Shown: one piece after another, positions 47,006 to 55,664 of the stretch | How the letters are laid out: each line of letters starts with the position of its first letter | Position numbering within the stretch: the first letter of the stretch is position 1 | NCBI RefSeq assembly: GCF_013664685.1 | Contig: NZ_JAAKDE010000012.1 | Location: 108,052 to 172,051 of the forward strand | Direction of reading: 5' to 3' | Length of the DNA: 64,000 nt | Origin: Capillibacterium thermochitinicola | GTDB lineage: Bacteria; Bacillota; UBA4882; UBA10575 | The notes under the pieces: model-generated | Told to the model about the DNA's origin: nothing | Database searches by the model: none | What the model saw: the letters and a program-made list of their open reading frames with translations, nothing else | Translations under genes and position numbers: made by a program

Positions 47006-47338
47006 ATGGAAGGGAAAAATCAAATTCAGACGATCATCGGGAAGGCTACCACTTTTCGGGGGACGATTGGTTCGACGGAAAATATTCAGATTGATGGAAA
47101 GCACCAAGGGGAGATTGTTACGAAAGGAAACCTCTATATCTCGGAGTCGGGGGAAGTGGAAGGCAAAGTCCAGGCCGACAATCTTCTGCTCGCCGGTGTT
47201 CTTCATGGAGAGACAAAAGTAAATGGAAAGATGGAGATTTTAGCAACCGGAAAATTCCAAGGCGAGGCGGAAATGTCCATCTTCGTAGTGGAAGAAGGCG
47301 CCCGCTTCCAGGGCGAGTGCCGGCAAAACAAAAAATAG
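47006..47338 (+). CDS. Bactofilin (copy 2)
   Basis: A polymer-forming bactofilin of about 110 residues with a short N-terminal tail and almost no C-terminal tail. Its repeats TIGSTENIQIDGKHQGEI, GNLYISESGEVEGKV and VVEEGARFQGECR follow the same register as copy 1. ATG 47006 is preferred over TTG 46985, which overlaps the upstream stop; AAGGGG is the probable ribosome site. A terminator follows, closing the cassette. Confidence 0.9.
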   Translation: MEGKNQIQTIIGKATTFRGTIGSTENIQIDGKHQGEIVTKGNLYISESGEVEGKVQADNLLLAGVLHGETKVNGKMEILATGKFQGEAEMSIFVVEEGARFQGECRQNKK

Positions 47339-47385
47339 AGGCGAAAAGCAGCTTGTTCTCAAAAGCAGAGTTGCGAATGATTATT

Positions 47386-47410
47386 AAGCCCCTGAATAAG
47401 GGGCTTTTTC
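47386..47410 (+). terminator. Intrinsic terminator of the M23-bactofilin cassette
   Basis: AAGCCCCT and AGGGGCTT form an eight-base stem with a short loop, followed by TTTTT. Confidence 0.85.
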
Positions 47411-47501
47411 ATACATATAGGGCTTGTTTGGAACAATCCTTTCGCTCCCAGACATAGAAATAGAGCGGGAAAAGAAAACGCCGTATGGTTAGCGGAAAAA
47501 G

Positions 47502-47933
47502 GTGAGGATTTTGCGGTTTCAACCTTCCAAAACAGGAGCACAGAGAATACTCGCGGAAAAACTACGGGATGAGAAGATCAGCTTTCTGGAAAACCAGTGG
47601 CTGGAAGGGATGGAAGTGGACATCTTCCTACCCGAGTATTATCTGGTCATCGAGATTGATGGTTTTTATCATTTAAGTGCGGGACAGCAAGCAAGGGATC
47701 TCCAAAAAGACCAGCGGTTACAAGCCGCCGGTTATCATGTATTGCGTTTTACAAACTCCCAGGTCTACCAGGACATTAAAGAGTGCCTGCGGCAGATCAA
47801 AGTGTTTATTGACGGTCATGATCTCCAGCTAAAAAAAGGGGCTTGCCCGGATGAGGAGCAAGCCCCTTGGCAAAGTCAGTTGGCTGCCTATAAAAAAAGG
47901 CTGAACCAAGAAGAAGAAAAGACTGAAGAATAG
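47502..47933 (+). CDS. DUF559 (VSR-like) endonuclease-fold protein
   Basis: A 143-residue protein of the DUF559 family, related to very-short-patch-repair endonucleases. The PD-(D/E)XK-type core is seen as MEVDIFLPEYYLVIEIDG, followed by HLSAGQQARDLQKDQRLQAAGYHVLRF. Such proteins are small and often of unknown biological target. GTG 47502 (or TTG 47511 with GGTGAGG) is the start. The last 35 or so codons are low-complexity and contain a terminator that works on the other strand, so this tail may be a recent extension. It has no methylase neighbour. Confidence 0.75.
   Translation: MRILRFQPSKTGAQRILAEKLRDEKISFLENQWLEGMEVDIFLPEYYLVIEIDGFYHLSAGQQARDLQKDQRLQAAGYHVLRFTNSQVYQDIKECLRQIKVFIDGHDLQLKKGACPDEEQAPWQSQLAAYKKRLNQEEEKTEE
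47831..47868 (-). terminator. Terminator of gcvPB, embedded in the DUF559 coding region
   Basis: On the minus strand GGGGCTTG and CAAGCCCC form an eight-base stem around 13 bases, followed by seven T. It lies about 80 bases after the gcvPB stop. Confidence 0.8.
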
Positions 47934-47945
47934 AGTAGGCTGCTT

Positions 47946-49397
47946 TTACCACTTTAGGACCGGATGGCGGGCTGCTTCTGCTTCGTTTAAGCGCCGTACG
48001 GGTGTCGTATAGGGCGCTTCTTTTAGTTTCTCCGGCGTGGTCTTGGCTTGCTCCGCCAGTTCTTTCATGACCGCCACAAATGAATCCAGTAAGTCCAGGG
48101 TGACGGATTCTGTTGGTTCAATCATTAAGGCTTCGGCCACGATCAAGGGAAAGTAGACGGTCGGCGGATGGATCCCGTAATCGAGAAGGCTTTTCGCCAG
48201 ATCCATGGTCCGGACTCCGGCCGGGTTTTCCTTCAACCCGCTGAGGACGAACTCGTGCATACAGTGCCGGTCGTAAGGAAGATTATAGTCTTCCTTTAAT
48301 AAGGTTTGCAGATAATTGGCCGCTAAGACTGCATCGGATGAGGCTTGCTTCAACCCGTCAAAGCCGAGGCTGTAAATATAGGCGAGGGCTTTGATGATTA
48401 CCGCAAAATGACCCCAAAAACCCTTCACTTTACCAATGGTACGGGGTGCATCGTAACTCCACTTAAAACCGGCCGGCGTCGAAACGACCCGGGGAACAGG
48501 CAAATACGGTGCCAAGTGGGCTTTAACACCCAGTGGCCCGGAACCGGGACCGCCGCCGCCATGAGGGGTGGCAAAGGTCTTATGGAGATTAAGATGGACA
48601 AGGTCAAAGCCCATATCACCGGGACGGGCCCAGCCCATAATGGCATTGAGGTTGGCACCGTCGTAATAGACCTGGCCGCCGATGTCGTGGATCATCTGGG
48701 TGATGGTTAGAATCTTTTCTTCAAAAAGGCCCAAGGTATTGGGGTTTGTTAACATCAACCCGGCAACCTGCGGTGACAGATAAGGTTTAAGGTCCTCAGG
48801 TTCAATAATTCCGGCCGCCGAAGACGGGATCTTTTGGACTCTAAAGCCGGCCAACGCCGCACTGGCGGGGTTGGTGCCGTGGGCGGAGTCGGGAATAAGA
48901 ATGATCTCCCGTTCCAATTCACCCCGATCCCGAAGGGCTGCTTTCATAATCAAGAGACCGGTTAGTTCGCCGTGGGCACCGGCGGCTGGTTGCAACGTAA
49001 AGGCGTCCATCCCGGTGATGGTCGCGAAGATTCTTTCTGCTTCGTAGATCAACCGGAGGGCCCCTTGCACGTTGGATTCATCCTGCAAAGGATGGAGGTC
49101 CCGAAAACCGGGAAGGGAGGCCAAATCTTCCAGGAGTTTGGGGTTGTATTTCATTGTGCAGGAGCCCAGTGGATAAAAGCCTTGGTCCACACCGAAGCTC
49201 CGCTGGGACAACTGGGTAAAATGGCGGGTCACATCCATTTCACTCAGTTCCGGTAAGTTCAGTGGCGCCGTGCGGCGAAAAGCAGACGGGATCAGTTCTT
49301 CTTCCGGTGTCGTCAGATCCGAAACGGGGGGTAGATAGCCTCGTCTTCCCGGGACGGAAGCCTGGTTTAATAAAACGGGTCCGGCTTTCTTTTTCAT
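47946..49397 (-). CDS. gcvPB: Glycine dehydrogenase (decarboxylating) subunit 2
   Basis: PLP-binding subunit of the two-subunit P-protein of the glycine cleavage system. The 483-residue protein has the PLP lysine in LHKTFATPHGGGGPG and the conserved GSCTMKYNPK near the start. ATG 49397 overlaps the stop of gcvPA in an ATGA, and AGAGGTG lies before it, so translation is coupled. gcvT and gcvPA are upstream in the same operon. Confidence 0.95.
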   Translation of the reverse strand: MKKKAGPVLLNQASVPGRRGYLPPVSDLTTPEEELIPSAFRRTAPLNLPELSEMDVTRHFTQLSQRSFGVDQGFYPLGSCTMKYNPKLLEDLASLPGFRDLHPLQDESNVQGALRLIYEAERIFATITGMDAFTLQPAAGAHGELTGLLIMKAALRDRGELEREIILIPDSAHGTNPASAALAGFRVQKIPSSAAGIIEPEDLKPYLSPQVAGLMLTNPNTLGLFEEKILTITQMIHDIGGQVYYDGANLNAIMGWARPGDMGFDLVHLNLHKTFATPHGGGGPGSGPLGVKAHLAPYLPVPRVVSTPAGFKWSYDAPRTIGKVKGFWGHFAVIIKALAYIYSLGFDGLKQASSDAVLAANYLQTLLKEDYNLPYDRHCMHEFVLSGLKENPAGVRTMDLAKSLLDYGIHPPTVYFPLIVAEALMIEPTESVTLDLLDSFVAVMKELAEQAKTTPEKLKEAPYTTPVRRLNEAEAARHPVLKW

Positions 49398-50746
49398 TGT
49401 ACACACCTCTCAATTTCTTCACAGAACCGGTCCATCTCGGCTTTGGTTCGTAATTCGGAAGTATATAAGAGATAGGCGTTGGTTGAAAACGGTTGACCGG
49501 AAGGCAACCTATAGCCGGGGAGAAAGCCTTTCTCCTTCATTTTTGGGATAAAGGATTCATCGGTGGTAGGCAGGCCAATCACAAATTCATGGAAAAAGGG
49601 TTCGAGCGATAGTCCTTGCACCGCCGGAATCCTGGTTAGTTGGGAATAGAGGTAATGACTGTTCCGTACCGTGGACAGCGCGACTTCTTTTAAGCCGGTT
49701 GGGCCCAGTAGGGACAGGTAGATGGTGGCGGTGATGGCACAGAGGGCCTGATTGGTGCAGATGTTGGAAGTGGCTTTTTCACGCCGGATATGTTGTTCTC
49801 TGGTTTGTAGCGTTAAGACAAACCCTTCTTTTCCGTCTAGATCGGTGGTCTTTCCGACCAACCGGCCGGGCATGTTCCGGAGAAAATCCTTTTTGGCGGC
49901 GAAAAAACCAAGGTAAGGTCCGCCAAAGGAGAGGGGTAACCCGAAAGACTGGGCTTCACCGACCACGAGATCCGCACCCATCGTCCCGGGTGGTTCCAAC
50001 AGGCCGAGGCAGATTGGGTCGTTAAGATAAACGATGGACAAAGCGCCACTTTCTTTAATTAAGGAGAGCAAATCTCTGGTCAGCCGCAGGCGGCCAAAAA
50101 AATCCGGATACTGGAGGACGACCGCGGCGGTTTGGTCGGAAAGCAAGGTGGCGAGTTGTGATTTGACTTCTGGTTCCTGTTCTTGCGGTGCCATAAAATG
50201 CATTTTCACCGGTAAATGGGCGGTGTAAGTCCGGAGAACCTGTTGGGCTTCGGGGTTCAGTCCGGAAAGCACGATAAACTCCTTCCGGTTGCTGACGTTA
50301 TGAGCCAGGAGGACGGCCTCGGCCAGGGCGGTGGGTCCATCGTACATTGAAGCATTGGCCACGTCCATTCCGGTCAGATCGGCAACTAAGGATTGGTATT
50401 CAAAAAAGGCCTGGAGCAGTCCCTGGCTGAACTCCGGCTGGTAAGGGGTATAGGCGGTCAGAAACTCGGAACGGTTGACCAAAAAGGGTAGTGCCGACGG
50501 GATTGCGTGTTCATAGGCCCCGGCCCCCAGAAAGGAAATGAGCTGCGAGACGGGGGTGTTTTCTGCCGCCCACCGGGTAAAGAGCCGCTTAACCTCCCAC
50601 TCATTCCGGGCGGAAAGGTCAAAGGCAGCTTTGGCGCGTATTGTCACCGGAATGGTGGCGAAGAGTTCGGACTCGTCTTGAATGCCAATGACTTTGGCCA
50701 TTTGACGCCGTTCCTGGTCGGTCAGGGGTAAATATGGATGGCCCAT
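49394..50746 (-). CDS. gcvPA: Glycine dehydrogenase (decarboxylating) subunit 1
   Basis: N-terminal-half subunit of the P-protein; it dimerises with GcvPB to decarboxylate glycine and pass the aminomethyl group to GcvH. The 450-residue protein shows FLGAGAYEHAIP, PYQPEFSQGLLQAFFEYQ and SNICTNQALCA. The frame is open to 50809, but ATG 50746 has AGAGGTG before it, gives the normal start MGHPYLPLTDQER, and lies four bases after gcvT. Confidence 0.95.
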   Translation of the reverse strand: MGHPYLPLTDQERRQMAKVIGIQDESELFATIPVTIRAKAAFDLSARNEWEVKRLFTRWAAENTPVSQLISFLGAGAYEHAIPSALPFLVNRSEFLTAYTPYQPEFSQGLLQAFFEYQSLVADLTGMDVANASMYDGPTALAEAVLLAHNVSNRKEFIVLSGLNPEAQQVLRTYTAHLPVKMHFMAPQEQEPEVKSQLATLLSDQTAAVVLQYPDFFGRLRLTRDLLSLIKESGALSIVYLNDPICLGLLEPPGTMGADLVVGEAQSFGLPLSFGGPYLGFFAAKKDFLRNMPGRLVGKTTDLDGKEGFVLTLQTREQHIRREKATSNICTNQALCAITATIYLSLLGPTGLKEVALSTVRNSHYLYSQLTRIPAVQGLSLEPFFHEFVIGLPTTDESFIPKMKEKGFLPGYRLPSGQPFSTNAYLLYTSELRTKAEMDRFCEEIERCVQ

Positions 50747-50750
50747 CTTT

Positions 50751-51848
50751 TCACCTCTTTCTCTTATAAAACGGTAGTTGAACGCATTCGGCGGGACGGA
50801 AAGTACCACGCATCGCCAGTGACAACGGGGTACCGGGCGGTGGAACCGGATGCACCAAAGCCATCCCCAGCGCTTTCTCCAGGGTTGGCGAATAGGACCC
50901 GGAAGTAATCTGCCCGATCGGCTGTTGATCCCAGTAGACAGTCATCCCCGGACGGGGGATGGCAGAGCGGTCGGCGATGAGGCCAATCCGCCGCGGAGTG
51001 TTGGGATCGTTCTTTTCCCGCAGCAAAGGTGAACGGCCACAAAAATCCGGCTTCTCCCAGGCGATAAACCGTTCCAACCCGGCTTGGACCGGGGAGATTG
51101 TGGTGGAAAGTTCATGGCCGTAAAGCGGTAAACCCGCCTCCAGTCTGAGCAAATCCCGGGCGCCTAGACCGGCCGGGACTAAACCGTCCTTCTCACCGGC
51201 ACGGAGGAGATCCGCCCAAAGGGTCGCGGCCAGGGTCGGCGGGATAAATATCTCAAAGCCATCCTCACCGGTATAGCCGGTGCGGGAGATGATCAGTTCT
51301 TCGTTTTGCCACAAAAGCTTCTTGAACCGGTAAGTTTTTAAAGGAAGGACATCCGGAAAAAGCCGGGTGAGGATAGCGGCTGCGGCGGGGCCTTGGAGGG
51401 CCAGGAGCGCAAAGAGTGGGGAGTAGTCCCGGAGTTCTATTTCATAACCGGTGGCCTGGGATTGCAGGAAGGAAAAGACCGTTTCGGTATTAATGGCGTT
51501 GACCACCAGCAAAAACTCTTGTTGTCCGATGCGGTAGACTAAAAGGTCGTCGATGGTCCCGCCTTCCGGGTTGCAAAGAAAGGTATAGATGACTTGACCG
51601 CTGTCGACCGTAGCCACATTATTGGTTAGCATCCGGTCTAAAAAAGACAGGGCTTCCGGACCGGCAACCAATAATTCGCCCATATGGGAGACGTCAAACA
51701 ACCCGGCGTGGTTGCGGACGGCGTGGACTTCTTGCAGGATCCCGGCGAACTGCAGAGGCATCTGCCAGCCCGCAAACTCGGTAAAGCGGGCACCCGCTTG
51801 TAAACAGCTTTCGTAAAGCGGGGTTTTCTTTTCTGGGCTTGGTGCCAA
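50751..51848 (-). CDS. gcvT: Glycine cleavage system aminomethyltransferase (T-protein)
   Basis: Transfers the one-carbon group from aminomethyl-GcvH to tetrahydrofolate, releasing ammonia. The 365-residue protein has the family start TPLYESCLQAGARFTEFAGWQMP, GLFDVSHMGE and SRTGYTGEDGFEIF. It begins at TTG 51848 with AAAGGAG before it. It is 38 bases after the capA stop, leaving no room for a glycine riboswitch of its own. gcvH is absent from this cluster. Confidence 0.95.
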   Translation of the reverse strand: MAPSPEKKTPLYESCLQAGARFTEFAGWQMPLQFAGILQEVHAVRNHAGLFDVSHMGELLVAGPEALSFLDRMLTNNVATVDSGQVIYTFLCNPEGGTIDDLLVYRIGQQEFLLVVNAINTETVFSFLQSQATGYEIELRDYSPLFALLALQGPAAAAILTRLFPDVLPLKTYRFKKLLWQNEELIISRTGYTGEDGFEIFIPPTLAATLWADLLRAGEKDGLVPAGLGARDLLRLEAGLPLYGHELSTTISPVQAGLERFIAWEKPDFCGRSPLLREKNDPNTPRRIGLIADRSAIPRPGMTVYWDQQPIGQITSGSYSPTLEKALGMALVHPVPPPGTPLSLAMRGTFRPAECVQLPFYKRKR

Positions 51849-51886
51849 AGTAAATCGCTCCTTTATTTAATTTTGGAGATATCGAG

Positions 51887-52942
51887 TTAAAAGTGCAGCA
51901 CGGCACGGTCTGATAGGATCTGAAAGGTCGTATTAAACGGAGCGGAGAGAGCCTGTAATTCCTGCAAAACGCGTTCCGCGTCGGCCCCGGTATAAGGCTG
52001 CGGTTGAAAATGGACCTGATAATTATTGATGTTAATCGGATAAAAAGCGGCCTCTTTTATGCCGGAAGGCGTCAAACGGACTTGGAGAATTAAACCGTCC
52101 TGCACCTTTCTGCTGTAGGAGGCAAAGATAAAATTACCAAGACTATAGGCAATCAAACCGTGTTTGTAAACTTCGACCCCTTGAATGACGTGGGGATGAT
52201 GCCCTACCACCAGGTGGGCGCCGGCGTTAATGGCAACTTTGGCCAAATCGGCTTGATAAGCTTTACGTTCTTTTAGCAGTTCGGCGCTCCAGTGGAAAGA
52301 GACAACCACAATATCGGCGAGTTCACGGGCTTTTTTGACGTCCACGGTAAGATAGCGGGAATCACCGGGGGCGGTTCCCGCCCGGGTGGCGGTGGCGTTA
52401 AACTCTAAAGGCAAAGTATTGTTATAAGCAAGAAAGGCTATTCTGATCCCGTTTTTTTCAAGGATGGCGGGGGTGCGGGCAGCGGCCAGGTTGGGGCCGG
52501 CGCCGGTATGGGCAATATTATGTTGTTCCAAGAGGGCAATGGTTTCGGCCAGCGCTTCCGGGCCATAATCCATAATGTGGTTGTTGGCCAGGGAAACCAC
52601 GTTTAGGTTACCCGCTTTAAGGGTTTTTACCACCGGGGGCGCACAGCGGAAGGTGAAGGTTTTTTCCACGTAAACTTCACCCCGGGTGGAAATGGGTGTT
52701 TCCAGATTGGCAAAGAAAAGATCACTTTCCTGACAGAAGGTTTGCAAATAACGAAATGGATAAACGGGATCGGAGAAAAGGATTTTTTCCAGCGGGCCCC
52801 CCAGATAAAGATCGCCGGCTAAAGTAAGAACCACCTCTGTTTCGGGGTTTTGTCCGAAGACCGAGACGACCAGGATTAAACATAACAAAAGGGTAAAAAG
52901 GACCGCGTAAGGACGACAAACAAAGGTTAAGTTGGCGCGCAC
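51887..52942 (-). CDS. CapA family metallophosphatase-like protein
   Basis: A 351-residue exported protein of the CapA/PgsA family, named from poly-gamma-glutamate synthesis but widely present without it. It has an N-terminal membrane helix (about residues 9-30), then the metallophosphatase-like motifs LAGDLYLGG, ANLETPIS, NNHIMDYG and GHHPHVIQG. GTG 52942 is chosen because GGGAGG lies seven bases before it. No capB/capC is near. It seems to share a transcript with gcvT-gcvPA-gcvPB. Confidence 0.8.
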   Translation of the reverse strand: MRANLTFVCRPYAVLFTLLLCLILVVSVFGQNPETEVVLTLAGDLYLGGPLEKILFSDPVYPFRYLQTFCQESDLFFANLETPISTRGEVYVEKTFTFRCAPPVVKTLKAGNLNVVSLANNHIMDYGPEALAETIALLEQHNIAHTGAGPNLAAARTPAILEKNGIRIAFLAYNNTLPLEFNATATRAGTAPGDSRYLTVDVKKARELADIVVVSFHWSAELLKERKAYQADLAKVAINAGAHLVVGHHPHVIQGVEVYKHGLIAYSLGNFIFASYSRKVQDGLILQVRLTPSGIKEAAFYPININNYQVHFQPQPYTGADAERVLQELQALSAPFNTTFQILSDRAVLHF

Positions 52943-52987
52943 CGCTGGACCTCCCTTTGACAATAATAATAAATAATATCTTCCATT

Positions 52988-53017
52988 ATTATATCATTAA
53001 GCCTACTAAGATGACAG
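52988..53017 (-). promoter_or_regulatory. Candidate promoter of the capA-gcv operon
   Basis: On the minus strand: CTGTCA, 18 bases, TATAAT (52993-52988). The -10 is perfect and the -35 is partial. It precedes capA by about 45 bases. No riboswitch fold is seen between it and the gene. Confidence 0.4.
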
Positions 53018-53142
53018 CAGATTATCCCTTTTCCATTGTTCGCTGGAAGAAAAAGCGGGTGGCGAAATTTTGTTTTCGGCAGGAGTAGAGTCCCAAAAGG
53101 GGGAAATAGACTAGAGACCGTGGATGGATCGGAGGGAAACAG

Positions 53143-54147
53143 GTGAAGGAGGCCAACCAGGAAGAACAATTGACGGCTCCACAGGGAAGGGTTTTAAAGT
53201 TAATCCTTTCTTGGTTACGGGAGCACGATTTTTCAGAAGATAAATATCAACAGGCCAAAGCAATCTGGTTACGCTATCTTAAACGGATTGAATCCAGGAC
53301 CCAGCCGTCCTTTGCCAATACGCGCCTGTGGGCGGCGGCGGTCCTTTACACGCTGGGGTTGCAGGGTGGGTATGAATCATTAACGGGGCCGCGGTTGGCG
53401 GCGGCTTTTGGTGTTTCCCCCACCAGTATCCATAACCGGGGAGTAGAGATCCTCCGCACCTTGGCGGGGACAGCGCGCCAGGGGGACAATCTGGTGAAGT
53501 TGCATCGTTTTTTCCCTTCGGAAAAGGCCGCCAAAGCCTTTCATGAATTGATTGTCTTCACCCAACACTCTGAAGAATGGATGAATTATGTGGCCACGGT
53601 TTTCGAAGAGTTCATTCTTTGGGAGAAGGCGGCGCTATCATTTGATTTGTTACTTGAGCTGTTGCTCTTTACCACTTGTGACCGGGTCTTACCGGAAGGG
53701 AAAAGTATTATCACCCTTTACTTGGAGAGAAACCGTGATTTGGGAGGAGAAGAACGAACTTTCCTTGAGTGTCTGGCCGCCAGCCGGTTCGGGATCTTTC
53801 AGGTGACCTTCGCGGAGAAGGACGGTCAGGTGCGGTTTAATGATTTATTCCGAGGGGATGAGGTTCCGGTGGCCCTGGGTGGGATTATTGCGCCACCCGA
53901 CAGTTTCATGATGGGACGGATTATGCCCCATTCGCCGGGAAAAGACGGGTTTTGGCGGCCGGTCATCTTTTTGACCGCGCTGGAAGAACCAATGGTGGCC
54001 GCGCTGGAGACAGAGGCCAAAAAATGGTTTTGGCAATATAGTGTCGCGCATAAAGGGTGGGCGACGGAAGAAAGTTTTATTCGCGAGAATGGTTACCGGT
54101 TTTTACGGTGGTATCTCGAAAACATTACGGCCGGAACGGCGCGCTAA
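53143..54147 (+). CDS. Unknown protein with an N-terminal cyclin-like/HTH domain (DUF6398-like)
   Basis: A 334-residue cytosolic protein. Residues about 55-110 (RLWAAAVLYTL..GPRLAAAFGVSPTSIHNRGVEIL) resemble the DUF6398/cyclin-like helix-turn-helix fold. The rest of the protein is not something I recognise; it contains helical stretches (LLLELLLF) and a beta-rich region near VPVALGGIIAPPDSFMMGR. A DNA- or RNA-binding role is only an inference. GTG 53143 has GGAGGG before it. It is divergent from capA and upstream of pepV. Confidence 0.7.
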   Translation: MKEANQEEQLTAPQGRVLKLILSWLREHDFSEDKYQQAKAIWLRYLKRIESRTQPSFANTRLWAAAVLYTLGLQGGYESLTGPRLAAAFGVSPTSIHNRGVEILRTLAGTARQGDNLVKLHRFFPSEKAAKAFHELIVFTQHSEEWMNYVATVFEEFILWEKAALSFDLLLELLLFTTCDRVLPEGKSIITLYLERNRDLGGEERTFLECLAASRFGIFQVTFAEKDGQVRFNDLFRGDEVPVALGGIIAPPDSFMMGRIMPHSPGKDGFWRPVIFLTALEEPMVAALETEAKKWFWQYSVAHKGWATEESFIRENGYRFLRWYLENITAGTAR

Positions 54148-54150
54148 AGG

Positions 54151-54159
54151 TGGTATAAT
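54151..54159 (+). promoter_or_regulatory. Candidate extended -10 promoter of pepV
   Basis: TGGTATAAT is an extended -10 (TGN-TATAAT) just after the previous gene's stop, about 84 bases before pepV. No -35 is apparent, which is acceptable for extended -10 promoters. Confidence 0.4.
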
Positions 54160-54242
54160 AATCTTACATATATTTAGGAAAGGTAAAGGATCCGAAGCGG
54201 AAAAAGAAGAAAGGCGAGGAGTAAAATTAGGAGGTAATGATC

Positions 54243-55643
54243 GTGGATTTTTTAAACCATATTGAAAAAGCACAACCGGAAATAATCTCAACGTTACAAG
54301 AGTTGATCGCAATTCCCAGTGTGAAAGCGGAACCGGCCGGGGCGGACGCCCCCTTTGGCCGGGAGATCGCGCGTGCCCTGGAGTATGTGCTGGCCTGGGG
54401 GGAAAGACAAGGGTTTACCGCAAAGAACCTGTCAGGTTACGCCGGGCATCTGGAGTACGGTACGGGCGAAAAGACCGTTGGCGTTTTAGTCCATTTGGAT
54501 GTGGTCCCGGCCGGAGAAGGCTGGCGCTATTCCCCTTTTTCCGGAACGGTTGCCGACGGAAAGATCTACGGCCGCGGGGCGATTGACGACAAAGGTCCGG
54601 CGGTTGCCGTCATGTATGCACTCAAGGCCTTAAAAGAGAGCGGCGTCAAGTTGGGGAAAAAGATCCGGATTATCTTCGGTTGTGATGAAGAGAGCGGTTG
54701 GCGCTGTATGGAACATTACTTTAAACACGAAAGAAAGCCGGATTACGGGTTCACCCCGGATGCCTATTTCCCCTTGATTAACAGTGAAAAAGGCCAAATG
54801 GCCTTGAAGTTCGAGAGTGAAGTCGCGTCCGACGGTACCGGGGTTATTCTGAAGACCTTTACCGGCGGGACCAGACGTAATGTGGTTCCCGAGGAGGCCG
54901 AGGCGGTTTTGGCCTTTCCGGACCAGGAAGGATTGGAAAAAGGTAAAGCGGCGCTTTTAGCCCAAGGCATCGACGGGATCGAAGTGCTTGCCCTCCCGGA
55001 ACAAAACCACCTGAAGGTCAGGGCGCAGGGAGTCCCGGCCCACGGCAGCACCCCGGAACTGGGGGATAATGCCGTTACGAAACTGGCGCAAGCTTTGGCC
55101 CCGCTGGAAGGAGAAGGATCCGCCTGGGCGGCGGTGCGATTTATCCGGGAACGCATCGGGCGGCAGACCGATGGCCGCGGTTTGGGGATTAATTGTCAGG
55201 ATGAGGTATCGGGCGCGTTAACGATTAATCTGGGCGTGGTGCGTACGGAGGCCGGAAAGATCCGGATGGAAGTTGACATCCGTTCACCCCAAAGTGCCGA
55301 CCATGAAACCTTGAAAGAGAAAATTGCTGACCACTTACGCCCTTATGGACTGAAGATTGCGGAGTATAGTACCATGCCGCCCCATTATCTCCCCGTTGAT
55401 CACCACCTGGTGCAGGTGTTACTCCAGGTCTACCGGGAAGAGACGGGCGACTGGTCAAAACCGGTGGCCACCGGCGGGCGCACCTATGCGGTGGCGCTGG
55501 GCAACGGGGTGGCCTTCGGGCCCGGCTTTCCGGGGCAACCGGAGACGGCCCACCAAAAAGACGAATATATTGCCGTAGCTGACCTCATGAAATGCACACG
55601 GATCTACGCAAAAGCCCTTTACGCGTTAGCGAAGGAAGAATGA
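54243..55643 (+). CDS. pepV: Dipeptidase PepV (M20 family)
   Basis: Zinc dipeptidase of broad specificity in the cytosol. The protein is about 466 residues. M20 metal-site motifs are visible: GVLVHLDVVPAG, GRGAIDDKGP, and the Glu pair in GCDEESGW; the dimerisation/lid domain lies around residues 190-340. GTG 54243 is chosen since AGGAGG is eight bases before it; ATG 54237 is too close. The next gene starts 21 bases later, so they may be one operon. Confidence 0.9.
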   Translation: MDFLNHIEKAQPEIISTLQELIAIPSVKAEPAGADAPFGREIARALEYVLAWGERQGFTAKNLSGYAGHLEYGTGEKTVGVLVHLDVVPAGEGWRYSPFSGTVADGKIYGRGAIDDKGPAVAVMYALKALKESGVKLGKKIRIIFGCDEESGWRCMEHYFKHERKPDYGFTPDAYFPLINSEKGQMALKFESEVASDGTGVILKTFTGGTRRNVVPEEAEAVLAFPDQEGLEKGKAALLAQGIDGIEVLALPEQNHLKVRAQGVPAHGSTPELGDNAVTKLAQALAPLEGEGSAWAAVRFIRERIGRQTDGRGLGINCQDEVSGALTINLGVVRTEAGKIRMEVDIRSPQSADHETLKEKIADHLRPYGLKIAEYSTMPPHYLPVDHHLVQVLLQVYREETGDWSKPVATGGRTYAVALGNGVAFGPGFPGQPETAHQKDEYIAVADLMKCTRIYAKALYALAKEE

Positions 55644-55664
55644 GGAAATAAGGAGAATCGGGCA

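Noticed and set aside
47831..47868. Plus-strand terminator inside the DUF559 gene
   Set aside because: There is no T run after the stem on the plus strand; the T run is on the minus strand.
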